A DNA stretch of 33,901 bases, taken from positions 1 to 33,901 of the forward strand of contig PCAH01000166.1 of the NCBI GenBank assembly GCA_002730485.1, given 5' to 3'. The position numbers and the translations under genes were made by a program. This document shows, in pieces, positions 25,635-33,384 of this stretch. The notes under the pieces are model-generated. The model did no database searches. It was not told where the DNA came from and was given only the letters and a program-made list of their open reading frames with translations. Origin of the DNA: Dehalococcoidia bacterium. GTDB lineage: Bacteria > Chloroflexota > Dehalococcoidia > UBA3495. Numbering within the stretch: the stretch's first letter is position 1; each line of letters opens with the position of its first letter.

Positions 25635-26192
25635 ATGGGTGAACTCAACAAAAGAGCAACCGCGGTTGTGCTGATGATAACTTTGACTATTGGTATCTTG
25701 GGACTGAATGTTTCATCCTCTATCGTTTACGCACAAAGAGGAACACCTGAGCCGGTGGTCGAGAGGGCAACTCCCGTGCCGCCTATTCCCACGCCGATTG
25801 TTATAGTCATAGAGGAGTCTGTTTCAGTTGAGGACGCGGGCGGCAACGGAGTACCAGGCTCAATAACTGAAGCTATAGCGATAGAAGACTCAATCTCCAC
25901 CATCAACCCGATAAACGAAACCATAGAGATTGAAGACCAAGTACATGTTGAACCTGGGATGGCGCCTGGGAGGCAAAGAACTGCCGCGAGAGAGAAAACG
26001 TCTCGAGATGCCTTTTCCCATGGCACGGGGTCAGTTAAGGAAAATGGCGAAGGGTCTGACGATGGGAGTCTCGGCGAAGCTGGAAGCGCGGGTTCTGGCT
26101 GGATGGTGGTAGTTTACGTTGTTATAGGTCTGGTCGCCGTCGCATTGTTCGGGCTGTTGGGCAGGCGATTACGAAGAAGAATGCAGGACTGA
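25635..26192 (+). CDS. Secreted protein with C-terminal membrane anchor
   Basis: From ATG 25635 the product is 185 residues. It has a signal peptide (KRATAVVLMITLTIGILGLNVSSSIVYA), a Pro/Thr-rich linker (PVPPIPTPIVIVIEE), then short acidic beta-like repeats (SVSVEDAG, AIAIEDSIS, TIEIEDQVHVE). A Gly/Ser linker follows, and a final membrane helix WMVVVYVVIGLVAVALFGLL is capped by RRLRRRMQD, a positive stop-transfer tail. The frame is open to 25569, but that start lies inside the upstream gene and lacks a signal at its N-terminus. Topology suggests an outward-facing domain tethered to the membrane. It pairs with the lipoprotein upstream. I do not recognise the family. Confidence 0.72.
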   Translation: MGELNKRATAVVLMITLTIGILGLNVSSSIVYAQRGTPEPVVERATPVPPIPTPIVIVIEESVSVEDAGGNGVPGSITEAIAIEDSISTINPINETIEIEDQVHVEPGMAPGRQRTAAREKTSRDAFSHGTGSVKENGEGSDDGSLGEAGSAGSGWMVVVYVVIGLVAVALFGLLGRRLRRRMQD

Positions 26193-26288
26193 AGAACGGA
26201 GAGGGAGGATTAGGGGAATTCGTTGGTGAAAATCCTCCACTATGATTTCCCAACTCATTAAGAAGTTTGTCGACCGTATGTATAACCC

Positions 26289-26310
26289 TTTGGGAGACGT
26301 TTGGGAGATG
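26289..26310 (+). repeat. Direct repeat, right copy
   Basis: This is the right-hand partner of 23825-23847, differing by one missing T. It is followed by a terminator-like hairpin and the intact tRNA-Ser. Confidence 0.75.
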
Positions 26311-26336
26311 AAGGGCTGTAACTGATAAAACAGAAT

Positions 26337-26366
26337 GCCCTCTTATTTCTGGTCAGAGGGCGTTTT
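26337..26366 (+). terminator. Intrinsic terminator before tRNA-Ser
   Basis: GCCCTCT (26337-26343) pairs with AGAGGGC (26355-26361) around an 11-base loop and is followed by GTTTTC. It would stop read-through from the cargo genes, and it partly overlaps the tRNA promoter. Confidence 0.75.
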
Positions 26367-26378
26367 CATGCCTATAAT
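26350..26378 (+). promoter_or_regulatory. Promoter of tRNA-Ser
   Basis: TGGTCA (26350-26355), a 17-base spacer and a perfect TATAAT (26373-26378) end 20 bases before the tRNA. The -35 is weak and overlaps the terminator stem. Confidence 0.5.
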
Positions 26379-26398
26379 GTCTTGGTTGGCCACTATAT

Positions 26399-26488
26399 GG
26401 AGAGATGGCTGAGTGGACGAAAGCGACGGTCTTGAAAACCGTTGTGGCGGCAACGTCACCGTGGGTTCGAATCCCACTCTCTCCGCCA
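26399..26488 (+). tRNA. tRNA-Ser (anticodon TGA)
   Basis: It is a class II tRNA: acceptor GGAGAGA/TCTCTCC, anticodon stem with loop CTTGAAA (anticodon TGA), a long variable arm (GTGGCGGCAACGTCAC) and T arm GTGGG-TTCGAAT-CCCAC. Discriminator G and CCA are encoded at 26485-26488. It is the intact counterpart of the pseudo-tRNA at 23682 and the likely right boundary of the small element. Confidence 0.96.
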
Positions 26489-26501
26489 GATAAATAGCCG
26501 A

Positions 26502-26531
26502 AAAAGGCCCTGATTTTCATCAGGGCCTTTT
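26502..26531. terminator. Terminator after tRNA-Ser
   Basis: AAAAGGCCCTGA (26502-26513) pairs with TCAGGGCCTTTT (26520-26531), with one extra T-A pair and a TTTC loop, followed by CTTTT. It can end transcripts from both directions. Confidence 0.92.
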
Positions 26532-26596
26532 CTTTTGAGTACATCAGCGTTGGGTTCACCGCGAGATATTAGCCTACGGACGGTCTCATTCCTAAA

Positions 26597-26770
26597 TTAA
26601 GTGACTACAAACGCGATTACCGCCCATCCAATACCCATCAACGCTAAGGAGAACAACAGGGCGAGGAGGGACACTCCTAACGGACGCTCTTCGGGTAGGG
26701 CAGGGTCGTACCTGCCGGGTTCTTCTGGCTGGAACCTGTCGAGATAGTTTGGGTCTTGTATGGAAATCAC
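26597..26770 (-). CDS. Small single-pass membrane protein (57 aa)
   Basis: On the minus strand GTG 26770 opens a 57-residue frame ending at TAA 26597. It reads VISIQDPNYLDRFQPEEPG, then RYDPALPEERPLG, then one hydrophobic helix VSLLALLFSLALMGIGWAVIAFVV and a terminal Thr. A soluble acidic N-terminus plus a C-terminal membrane helix looks like a tail-anchored small protein. The overlapping frame in this place (Arg/Pro-rich, 77 aa) is not protein-like, whereas this one is well formed. It follows the M19 peptidase gene by 61 bases on the same strand, so it may be cotranscribed. I do not know its family. Confidence 0.6.
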   Translation of the reverse strand: MISIQDPNYLDRFQPEEPGRYDPALPEERPLGVSLLALLFSLALMGIGWAVIAFVVT

Positions 26771-26831
26771 CTACTCGCTTGTACGGGCTATGCAAGAAGA
26801 ATCTACGGGTTCGACCGGACGCCATAGGGAG

Positions 26832-27926
26832 TTAATTACCCATGACTCGGCGGAAGAACGTCAGTGCGTTGCCTCCTGTGATCTTGAGTATGTCGGCGTC
26901 CGAATAGCCCCGTAAGATTAGCCCGCGGATGATGTTCTTACCCTCGGCCGGGGATTCCACTCCCCTGACGAATCCGGAGTCCCTCACATCTACGCTGGAG
27001 TCTGTTCCGATGCCCACATGGTCGATGCCCAATAGGTTCACCATGTAATCGTAGTGGTCCAGCAGGTGTTCTATGCTCAACTCGGTCCCCCAACTGCTGA
27101 TCACAGACGGCGCGACAGTGACCCCGACCATGCCGCCCTTTTTCGCACAGGCCAGTAACTCTTCGTCCCTACGCAGACGTCCTGAAGCGTATTCGCCGCC
27201 ACCCTGTTTTAGGCCCAGCGTGTATGACCCGTCGTGGCTGAACAACACTGGGGTTTGGGAGAACTCTATGGCGTCCATGGCCGTCTTAAAAGATGCGTGA
27301 GACAGGTCGATCACCATGCCTAATTCGTTCATTCTCTTGGTAACTTCAATCCCGAAAGTACTCAGGCCGCCGTCGTTCCGCTCCAGGTGACCGTCCCCGA
27401 TATAGTTCTTGCGCCGGTAGGTAAGTCCTGCCAGCCGGACGCCGGCGTTGTAAAGCACGTCTAGACGCTGGATTTGGTTACCAATGGCCAGGTGCTCTAC
27501 CGTCGGCAGGAAACCTACATCTCCACGTTGCTTGGCCGCCTCGATCTCATCGGCGTTGCTGAATTTGACCACCCCTTTGGCACGGGTGACATCCGACAAC
27601 ATCAGGCTGATCTCGTCTAAGAGGTCTTCAAACCGGATGAACGACATCTCATCGGTGTTCAACATGCCGCGATAGACATTCGCCGTCCCAACCGCGGTGA
27701 AACCTCCGTGGCGTATCGCCTCAAAACCCCATTCATAAGTGTCGTTGCGCAGGTATTCCATCAACTGCCTAGGATCGACCGGCTTCACCATGGGGTGTTC
27801 GTGAAGGTCGATCATTACCGCCTTCTCAACCAGATCTTGGAATCGTTTTTCTTGACTTCTGTCCAGAGGGACTGCCACTGGACGGTCATGGATTACCTGA
27901 CTTGCTAACGGGATCGAATTTGCCAC
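26832..27926 (-). CDS. Membrane dipeptidase-like metallohydrolase (peptidase M19)
   Basis: This 364-residue TIM-barrel amidohydrolase resembles renal dipeptidase, which cleaves dipeptides with a dinuclear zinc centre. Family blocks are present: VMIDLHEHP (42-44 at the first metal motif), FLPTVEH with Glu144 as bridging ligand, VIDLSHAS with His210, PVLFSHDGS with His231, and GIDHVGIGTDSSVD near the C-terminus. The canonical first motif is HxD. Here it reads His42-Glu-His44, which is atypical. There is no signal peptide, so it is cytosolic. The start ATG at 27926 is preceded by AGGAGC. The substrate could be dipeptides or another amide, and bacterial members are diverse. Confidence 0.88.
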   Translation of the reverse strand: MANSIPLASQVIHDRPVAVPLDRSQEKRFQDLVEKAVMIDLHEHPMVKPVDPRQLMEYLRNDTYEWGFEAIRHGGFTAVGTANVYRGMLNTDEMSFIRFEDLLDEISLMLSDVTRAKGVVKFSNADEIEAAKQRGDVGFLPTVEHLAIGNQIQRLDVLYNAGVRLAGLTYRRKNYIGDGHLERNDGGLSTFGIEVTKRMNELGMVIDLSHASFKTAMDAIEFSQTPVLFSHDGSYTLGLKQGGGEYASGRLRRDEELLACAKKGGMVGVTVAPSVISSWGTELSIEHLLDHYDYMVNLLGIDHVGIGTDSSVDVRDSGFVRGVESPAEGKNIIRGLILRGYSDADILKITGGNALTFFRRVMGN

Positions 27927-27979
27927 TATAAAAGCTCCTATGCGCCTTTGAGTTTGAGAACTGTAATGCCTGCGAATGC

Positions 27980-28012
27980 AGAAGCCCTCTGACTGACCAT
28001 CAGAGGGCTTCT
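27980..28012. terminator. Bidirectional intrinsic terminator
   Basis: AGAAGCCCTCTGA (27980-27992) pairs perfectly with TCAGAGGGCTTCT (28000-28012) around a 7-base loop. It lies downstream of isocitrate dehydrogenase and upstream of the peptidase gene, both leftward. Confidence 0.88.
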
Positions 28013-28050
28013 ACTTGCATATCAACCAAGCCGACCTAGCCGTTGTCCAG

Positions 28051-30279
28051 CTAGATCGCGTCGATGATCCCATTCAAGGTGGGGCTGGGGCGCATGGCCC
28101 TCGATGCCATTTCGTCGTTGGGCAGGTAGTAACCGCCGATGTCCACCGGCCGTCCCTGAGCGTCGTTTAGCTCGCTAACAATCTTGTCTTCGTTGGCGGT
28201 CATCTGCTCAGCCACACCGATGAACCGAGCTTGTAGCTCTGTATCTTTGGTCTGCTTGGCCAGGGCCTCTGCCCAATAGAGGGCCAGGTAGAAGTGGCTG
28301 CCCCGGGTGTCCAGTTCTTTCACACGGCGAGATGGCGCACGGTCGTGTTCCAAATGCTGGCCGATGGCCTCGTCCAACGTGTCGGCCAGGAGCTGGGCCC
28401 TGTCGTTTGAGAAGACTCTTGCCAGATGCTCGAAGGATGCTACCAGGGCGCAGAATTCGCCCAGGGAATCCCATCGCAGATGACCCTCTTCAATGAATTG
28501 TTGGACGTGACGGGGGGCAGACCCACCGGCTCCAGTCTCAAACATTCCGCCACCCTTGAGCAGGGGGACGACCGAGAGCATCTTGGCGCTGGTTCCCAGT
28601 TCCAAGATGGGGAACAGGTCTGTTAGATAGTCACGCAGGACGTTACCGGTCACTGAGATGGTGTCCAGTCCAGCCCGGCTGCGTTCCATGGAGTACTTGA
28701 TCGCATCAACGGTGGTCATGGTGCGAATTTCCAGGCCGGAGGTGTTGTGTTCCGGCAGGTATTTGTCCACCTTCTTGATCAGTTCGATGTCATGGGCTCG
28801 GTTCGGGTCCAGCCAGAAGATGGACGGTGCGCCGGTGATCCTGGCCCGTGTGACGCCGAGTTTGACCCAGTCTTGAATTGGCTCGTCTTTGGTCTGGCAC
28901 ATCCGGAATATGTCGCCTTGCTCAACCAACTGTTCCATCAGGGTTGTACCCGAGGCGTCCACCACACGGATGGTGCCGTTGCCGGGGGCCCGGAAGGTCT
29001 TATCGTGGGAGCCGTATTCTTCGGCCTTTTGGGCCATCAACCCAACGTTTGACACGCTGCCGATGGTGCCCGGATCGAACGCCCCGTTCTTCTTGCAGTC
29101 GTCTATGACCGCCTGATACAGCGTGGCGTATGAGCGGTCAGGAATCATGGCCACGGTGTCGTGCAATTCGTTATCGGGACCCCAGGTGCGGCCTCCGTCA
29201 CGAATCATCACGGGCATGGTGGCGTCGATGATCACGTCGCTCGGAACGTGTAGGTTGGTGACGCCGCGGTTGGAGTTGACCATGAACAACTCTGGGCGAA
29301 CGTTATACACAGCCTGAATGTCTGCCTCGATCTCCTCCCGTTTTTCGTCGGTGAGTGATTGGATCTTGGTGTAGAGTTCGGCGATCCCGTTGTCCGGGTT
29401 CACTGCCAACTCGTCCATCTCGGCGGCGTGTTTGGTGAACACGTCCTGGTAGTAGACCGACACACAATGGCCGAATATGATCGGGTCGGAGATACGCATC
29501 ATGGTTGACTTCACATGGAGTGAAAGCAGAATGTTTTCTGCTTTGGCTTTTTCCATTTCTTCCGAATAGAACTCGCGTAGTTCCCGCACATTCATGACGG
29601 CACAGTCAATGATTTCATCTCCCGTGAGGTGGATGCCGTCTTTGAGCAGTGTGATGCGCCCGTCACGGGCCACATATTCGATGGAAGCCGATCCGTCATC
29701 GGCAATTGTTATCGCCTGTTCCGAGCCGTAGAAATCTCCGCTGGACATGTGTGCGACCCGGGCTTTTGAACCCTCTGGCCATTCGTGCATCATTTTGTGG
29801 GGATTGCGCTTGCCGTGTTCTTTCACCGCGGTGGCCGATCGGCGGTCTGAGTTTCCTTCTCTTAGAACTGGATTCACTGCGCTGCCGAGCACCTTGCCGT
29901 AGCGATCAAACACCGCTTGTTGTTGGTCGTTTGCCGGATCATCCGGATAATCGGGAATGTCGTATCCCTTCTCCTGGAGTTCGACGATTGCACCCTTTAA
30001 CTGGGGAATGGATGCGCTGATATTTGGCAGCTTGATGATATTCGCTGTAGGATCATCGCACAGCACACTCGACATGGACAGATAGTCTGGTACTTTCTGT
30101 TCTTCGGTCAATTTCTCTGGGAAATTGGCGATAATCCTGCCAGTCAACGAAATATCCCAGGATTCCAGTTCAATACCGGATCCTTTGGTATAGGCCTTCA
30201 ATATTGGCAGCAGCGAGTGCGTGGCCAGTGCCGGAGCCTCATCGATTTTTGTATAAACAATCTGGGACGCTTCTGGCAT
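28051..30279 (-). CDS. icd: NADP-dependent isocitrate dehydrogenase, monomeric type
   Basis: It oxidatively decarboxylates isocitrate to 2-oxoglutarate with NADP+. The 742-residue length is that of the monomeric (IDH-II) class, unrelated in sequence to the dimeric enzyme. Family blocks are visible: [97 protein letters not shown] and [15 protein letters not shown]. The ATG at 30279 has an AGAGGA SD. A TTG seven codons upstream would only lengthen the N-terminus. A TATAAT (30374-30369) upstream may be its -10 box. Confidence 0.96.
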   Translation of the reverse strand: MPEASQIVYTKIDEAPALATHSLLPILKAYTKGSGIELESWDISLTGRIIANFPEKLTEEQKVPDYLSMSSVLCDDPTANIIKLPNISASIPQLKGAIVELQEKGYDIPDYPDDPANDQQQAVFDRYGKVLGSAVNPVLREGNSDRRSATAVKEHGKRNPHKMMHEWPEGSKARVAHMSSGDFYGSEQAITIADDGSASIEYVARDGRITLLKDGIHLTGDEIIDCAVMNVRELREFYSEEMEKAKAENILLSLHVKSTMMRISDPIIFGHCVSVYYQDVFTKHAAEMDELAVNPDNGIAELYTKIQSLTDEKREEIEADIQAVYNVRPELFMVNSNRGVTNLHVPSDVIIDATMPVMIRDGGRTWGPDNELHDTVAMIPDRSYATLYQAVIDDCKKNGAFDPGTIGSVSNVGLMAQKAEEYGSHDKTFRAPGNGTIRVVDASGTTLMEQLVEQGDIFRMCQTKDEPIQDWVKLGVTRARITGAPSIFWLDPNRAHDIELIKKVDKYLPEHNTSGLEIRTMTTVDAIKYSMERSRAGLDTISVTGNVLRDYLTDLFPILELGTSAKMLSVVPLLKGGGMFETGAGGSAPRHVQQFIEEGHLRWDSLGEFCALVASFEHLARVFSNDRAQLLADTLDEAIGQHLEHDRAPSRRVKELDTRGSHFYLALYWAEALAKQTKDTELQARFIGVAEQMTANEDKIVSELNDAQGRPVDIGGYYLPNDEMASRAMRPSPTLNGIIDAI

Positions 30280-30300
30280 ATTCTTCCTCTTAGTAAACAA

Positions 30301-30584
30301 GTTTCATAGGCAGCTACAGATTGGCAATGTGTGCACAGCGTTAGTTTCAACCGTATGAATCAACAAAGATTATATGTTAGCTACATTGTCATGCCTAGTC
30401 CTGGGTTTAAGCCGAACTGCCGCAGGGCATCAAAACGGCAGGTAATCCCGTACTAAGACGCGTGGCTCGGAATCAGGTTTTTCTTGGGTTTCTTTCCGGT
30501 CGGGCAGACGCCCAGCCTCTCGGCAGGGTCAACGCCAAGACGTTAATATCCCAGAACGGAAATATCACATCGGTGACTCATGGG
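30301..30584. other. Gap, nothing recognised beyond the isocitrate dehydrogenase leader
   Basis: It contains the probable -10 box of the isocitrate dehydrogenase gene at 30369-30374 and no other feature I can support. Confidence 0.5.
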
Positions 30585-30944
30585 CTAGATGGCTTGGGCA
30601 AAGATGATATCTGTCGATTGTTGTTCCCAAGACTTGCCCAGCAGGTGTTTAAAGCCTACAGCCTTTGCCCTTATGATAACGTCTATGAGATTAACCGCCG
30701 TTACTAGGACTACCGAGATTGACGCAGCCAACGGATAGTTCCTCAATTTGGTAACGAACAGCAGTCCGTCCCTCATGGATATGGTCATATCAGCAATCAT
30801 GACATCAATGGTTTCTTCTCGTACTCACTGTAGCGTAACGGCGCGGTTGTCTGCCTTTCTTACTTCGTGACTCATGTCTTCCAACTGGTCAACCAGTATT
30901 TGCCTGATGTCCTTTTTGTCCTCAATAACCAATACACAGATCAT
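30585..30944 (-). pseudogene. Response-regulator receiver domain interrupted by one in-frame TGA
   Basis: From ATG 30944, behind a GGAGGT SD 6 bases away, the frame reads MICVLVIEDKKDIRQILVDQLE, then HEVRKADNRAVTLQ, TGA at 30827-30825, then VREETIDVMIADMTISMRDG, FVTKLRNYPLA, ISVVLVTA and GFKHLLGKSW, ending TAG 30585. This is a full-length receiver domain of 119 codons: DD-like acidic pair (ED), phospho-acceptor Asp in IADM, Thr in VVLVTA and Lys in LLGKSW. A single stop in the alpha-1/beta-2 region breaks it. The sequence just upstream could encode the end of a histidine kinase (GLIVTISIRP), but that is weak. No Sec context is apparent. Confidence 0.8.
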
Positions 30945-31073
30945 CAACCGACCTCCATGGCTATTGGGCCTAATGGAAATGGTAACAATCAGCCCCTTAA
31001 CTTCAAGAGGAAAGCTCCGTGAAGGTTATTCGGCGAGTGGAATTAAGTGCCTATGGGAATTAGCCAGAAAGAT

Positions 31074-31322
31074 TCATAAAATGGATGCCACTAGTGACAG
31101 TTTTGCCTGCTTGTCCAGCGCTTTTATCTGGTTCTCGCGTTTTGATGCCAGACCGCGGTCTGGACAGCTTTCCCGGTAGACCAGCGAGAGAGGGCCTCGC
31201 CCCTTGGTGTACTTTGCGCCTTTTCCGGCTTGATGCTCGGAAAATCTTCGCTCTAAATCGTTGGTGATACCGGTGTAAAGGGTACCGTCGGCGCATTGCA
31301 GTATGTATACGGTCCAGTCCAC
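31074..31322 (-). CDS. GIY-YIG endonuclease-domain protein (UPF0213/YhbQ-like)
   Basis: The 82-residue single-domain protein has VYILQCADGTLYTGITNDLERRFSEHQAGKGAKYTKGRGPLSLVYRESC, matching the GIY (VYI) and YIG (YTG) strands and the conserved Arg and His of the nuclease fold (RRFSEH). The C-terminal KRENQIKALDKQAKLSLV helix with its catalytic Glu is present. The start is GTG 31322, and no strong SD is visible. Such short proteins have been linked to DNA repair or nuclease activity, but the specific role is unclear. It is intact in an otherwise decayed stretch. Confidence 0.88.
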   Translation of the reverse strand: MDWTVYILQCADGTLYTGITNDLERRFSEHQAGKGAKYTKGRGPLSLVYRESCPDRGLASKRENQIKALDKQAKLSLVASIL

Positions 31323-32337
31323 GTTTTGTGTCCTCTTTGGCCCTGTATATGGTTCATTGATTGTCGCGAAGTGGAACTATAGTCTGAGAACAGGTTACAT
31401 TTGCAGAAGTTGCTGAGGCACAAACCTACTTCAAGTCTGAAGTGTCGTCGGAATGGCTGCCCCTTAAGGCGCAGTGTCCGCACACTCGGCAAACAGGATG
31501 CAGGTTGTTGTATTGGGGATGCTGCTGTTTGCAGAAGCCGGCGTCGTCATCCCGGCATCTCGGACAGCCTTCACAATAGCGCCCACCAGTTCCTTGGGAC
31601 CGTTGAGTTTCTTTGTCTGTGGCTATGATCATTTGATTTCATACCTGGCTCACTCGGCCATGCCGATTCCACACGTGATTTGGGATCAGCCCCGACTCTC
31701 CTATGAGAATAGCATAGCGAAATCTGATGTCGTGCTGACAAATCTGATTGGATACCACTGATTTATTTATCGAGCTTGATGTCTTGCGCTCAAATAGAAA
31801 TCGCAAAACGGTAGGAGAGGAATTCCGATATTCGGATATGCGGTTACGATAACGAACCATTATGATAAATACGATGGCTCGTTAATCCAGCGCTGTAGAC
31901 TACCAGATCGTCATGACGCTGCCACTGGAGGTTCGGAGAGAACCCACGTGCTGAAAAGCAAAGCCCATGGGAACCAGCGAGAGATAGAAACGGAGCCAAA
32001 GCCACCGATAAGACGCTCGCTAAAATTGACGAAGAAAGAGCCTGCGGGGTGTGTTGATTCGGACTGGGAACTGCATGGCCACAGTATTAAACCTGAGCAG
32101 CCCACAATCCAGTACCAATGCGATCGTGTTGATGGCCCAAATGAGCCGTTGAATGGGTCCACAAGTGCCAAACTCAAATCAGACTCAACTAGGACCTGCT
32201 TGACTGGGTACTGAATTCGAAGCGTAGAATCGTAGGGTATCTGGCCTTTTGAGAGATGCAATCTCGGGTATTGACTACCAACCCGAGGTCGGATCCTTGC
32301 TATAGAACCATCCAAACCCAATCAGGAAAGGGATGAT
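31323..32337. other. About 1 kb without a convincing gene
   Basis: Open frames exist on both strands, but none has family-like composition, SD or neighbours. The longest (minus 31911-32321 and plus 31948-32214) overlap each other. A minus-strand stretch near 31500-31630 can be read as KKLNGPKELVGAIVKAVRDAG, which looks protein-like for about 25 residues, but the frame is short and its flanks are not. I regard this stretch as decayed DNA. Confidence 0.45.
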
Positions 32338-32709
32338 ATGACCGACCCAAACTATAACACTCTGAACAACGAAGAGAAGTACATAATCGAATACAAAGGC
32401 ACAGAACGCCCGTTCACCGGAGAATATGACGACTTCTACGAAGATGGGTCATATATCTGCCGCCGGTGCAACGCCGAGCTCTATCGGTCTATTGATAAGT
32501 TTGATGCCCATTGTGGTTGGCCTGCCTTTGATAAAGAGATAGAGGGCGCCGTTAAGCATCTTCCAGATCCAGACGGCCACCGGACGGAGGTAGAGTGCGC
32601 CAACTGCGGGGGCCACCTGGGGCACGTTTTCATGGGTGAAGGATTCACCGGCACTAACGTCCGCCATTGCATAAACTCTATTTCTATGAAATTCGTCCCT
32701 TTCGAGTAA
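32338..32709 (+). CDS. msrB: Peptide-methionine (R)-S-oxide reductase
   Basis: It repairs R-methionine sulphoxide in proteins. The 123-residue length is slightly short but complete. Zinc-binding CxxC pairs are Cys41/Cys44 (CRRC) and Cys87/Cys90 (CANC). HLGHVFMGEG and the catalytic Cys111 in NVRHCINS follow, with a likely resolving Cys59 in FDAHCGWPAF. The ATG at 32338 follows an AAAGGGA SD. The usual arrangement with catalytic Cys rather than Sec is seen here. It is the only clearly intact metabolic gene in the 30.5-33.3 kb zone. Confidence 0.95.
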   Translation: MTDPNYNTLNNEEKYIIEYKGTERPFTGEYDDFYEDGSYICRRCNAELYRSIDKFDAHCGWPAFDKEIEGAVKHLPDPDGHRTEVECANCGGHLGHVFMGEGFTGTNVRHCINSISMKFVPFE

Positions 32710-32901
32710 TCAAGTGCTGGGCGAACGCAAACTTTGAGGCAAATTGTTCTCCCAATCGGGCAGTAATGGTACTTTAGGGGAGGGCAGTAAGAGTGCGGAT
32801 ATAAGGGCGATTAAGCTGAAACCTAAAGACATTAGCAGTGGTGCCATATACGTCCCCGTCATATCCCACAAAACTCCGGCGACGAATGGAGCCGTCCCCA
32901 T
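32710..32901 (-). pseudogene. Major facilitator superfamily transporter, C-terminal remnant
   Basis: The 63 residues (MGTAPFVAGVLWDMTGTYMAPLL, then MSLGFSLIALISALLLPSP) match the last two membrane helices and GxxxDxTGxY loop of MFS transporters. A TGA lies 24 bases before the ATG in frame, so nothing of the first ten helices remains. It abuts the msrB stop on the opposite strand. Confidence 0.7.
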
Positions 32902-33044
32902 TTCACTAATGTGAGTTTCTTCTCAAAGTCTGCCGATTATCTCTGCTATCAAGTCATCTATTGCCATGTGTTTTCAATAGTGCGATGGATTTAATCTCAG
33001 TCGGCATAATACACACTTAGCCCAACGGCTATAGTCAAAAACAG

Positions 33045-33067
33045 CCCCCTCTAATGAGGGGGTTTTT
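33045..33067 (+). terminator. Intrinsic terminator
   Basis: CCCCCTC (33045-33051), loop TAAT, GAGGGGG (33056-33062) and TTTTT (33063-33067). It reads rightward, but on the left arm there is also AAAA, so leftward use is possible. Confidence 0.85.
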
Positions 33068-33103
33068 GTTGATTTCTTTTTTAGAAATCTGAAGGTCCAG
33101 GTT

Positions 33104-33292
33104 TTAGTATTTCCACTCCCAGAGGTCCCATGTTGAAATGTTATTAGCATCTACCTTGAAGGTATAGACCACTGCGGCAGCATTTAAACTTTCGAGAGCT
33201 GTAGTTGATGTACGGAAATATACGACTCCACCGAAATCAATTCCGCCGTCGCTATTGAACTTACCAATTCCGGTTACCCTAAAAGTAGCCAC
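33104..33292 (-). pseudogene. Beta-domain fragment, 3' end of an unknown gene
   Basis: The frame reads VATFRVTGIGKFNSDGGIDFGGVVYFRTS, then LNAAAVVYTFKVDANNISTWDLWEWKY. An in-frame TAA lies 9 bases before the first possible GTG. The GTG has GGAGA directly adjacent, too close for a normal SD. It looks like the tail of a small beta-barrel domain protein seen in related bacteria (from memory, G.GKF..DG....G..Y..T.....LN). It is cut off by, or shortly before, the insertion element at 33320. Function is unknown. Confidence 0.5.
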
Positions 33293-33384
33293 TTCTCCGG
33301 TTTAAGTCATGATGACTCCTGACCTGCCCCCCGAAAACTGGTCCAGGTGTAATGTTAGACCTGGGCTAGATGAAGGGAAGAGAA

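Noticed and set aside
26592..26825. Arg/Pro-rich 77-codon minus-strand frame
   Set aside because: Its composition is not protein-like, and it overlaps the better 57-codon membrane protein frame on the same strand.
30825..30827. TGA in the receiver domain as a selenocysteine codon
   Set aside because: The position is not a redox site in receivers, and no SECIS-like hairpin at the right distance is evident.
31426..31632. Cys-rich minus-strand frame (RYCEGCPRCRDDD) as a zinc-finger protein
   Set aside because: Another frame of the same bases reads as a smoother protein segment (KELVGAIVKAVRDAG), so the Cys-rich reading is likely out of frame. Neither is long enough to call.
31911..32321. Minus-strand frame of 136 codons
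   Set aside because: It has no SD, no family-like pattern and an overlapping plus-strand frame of similar quality. It is probably chance.
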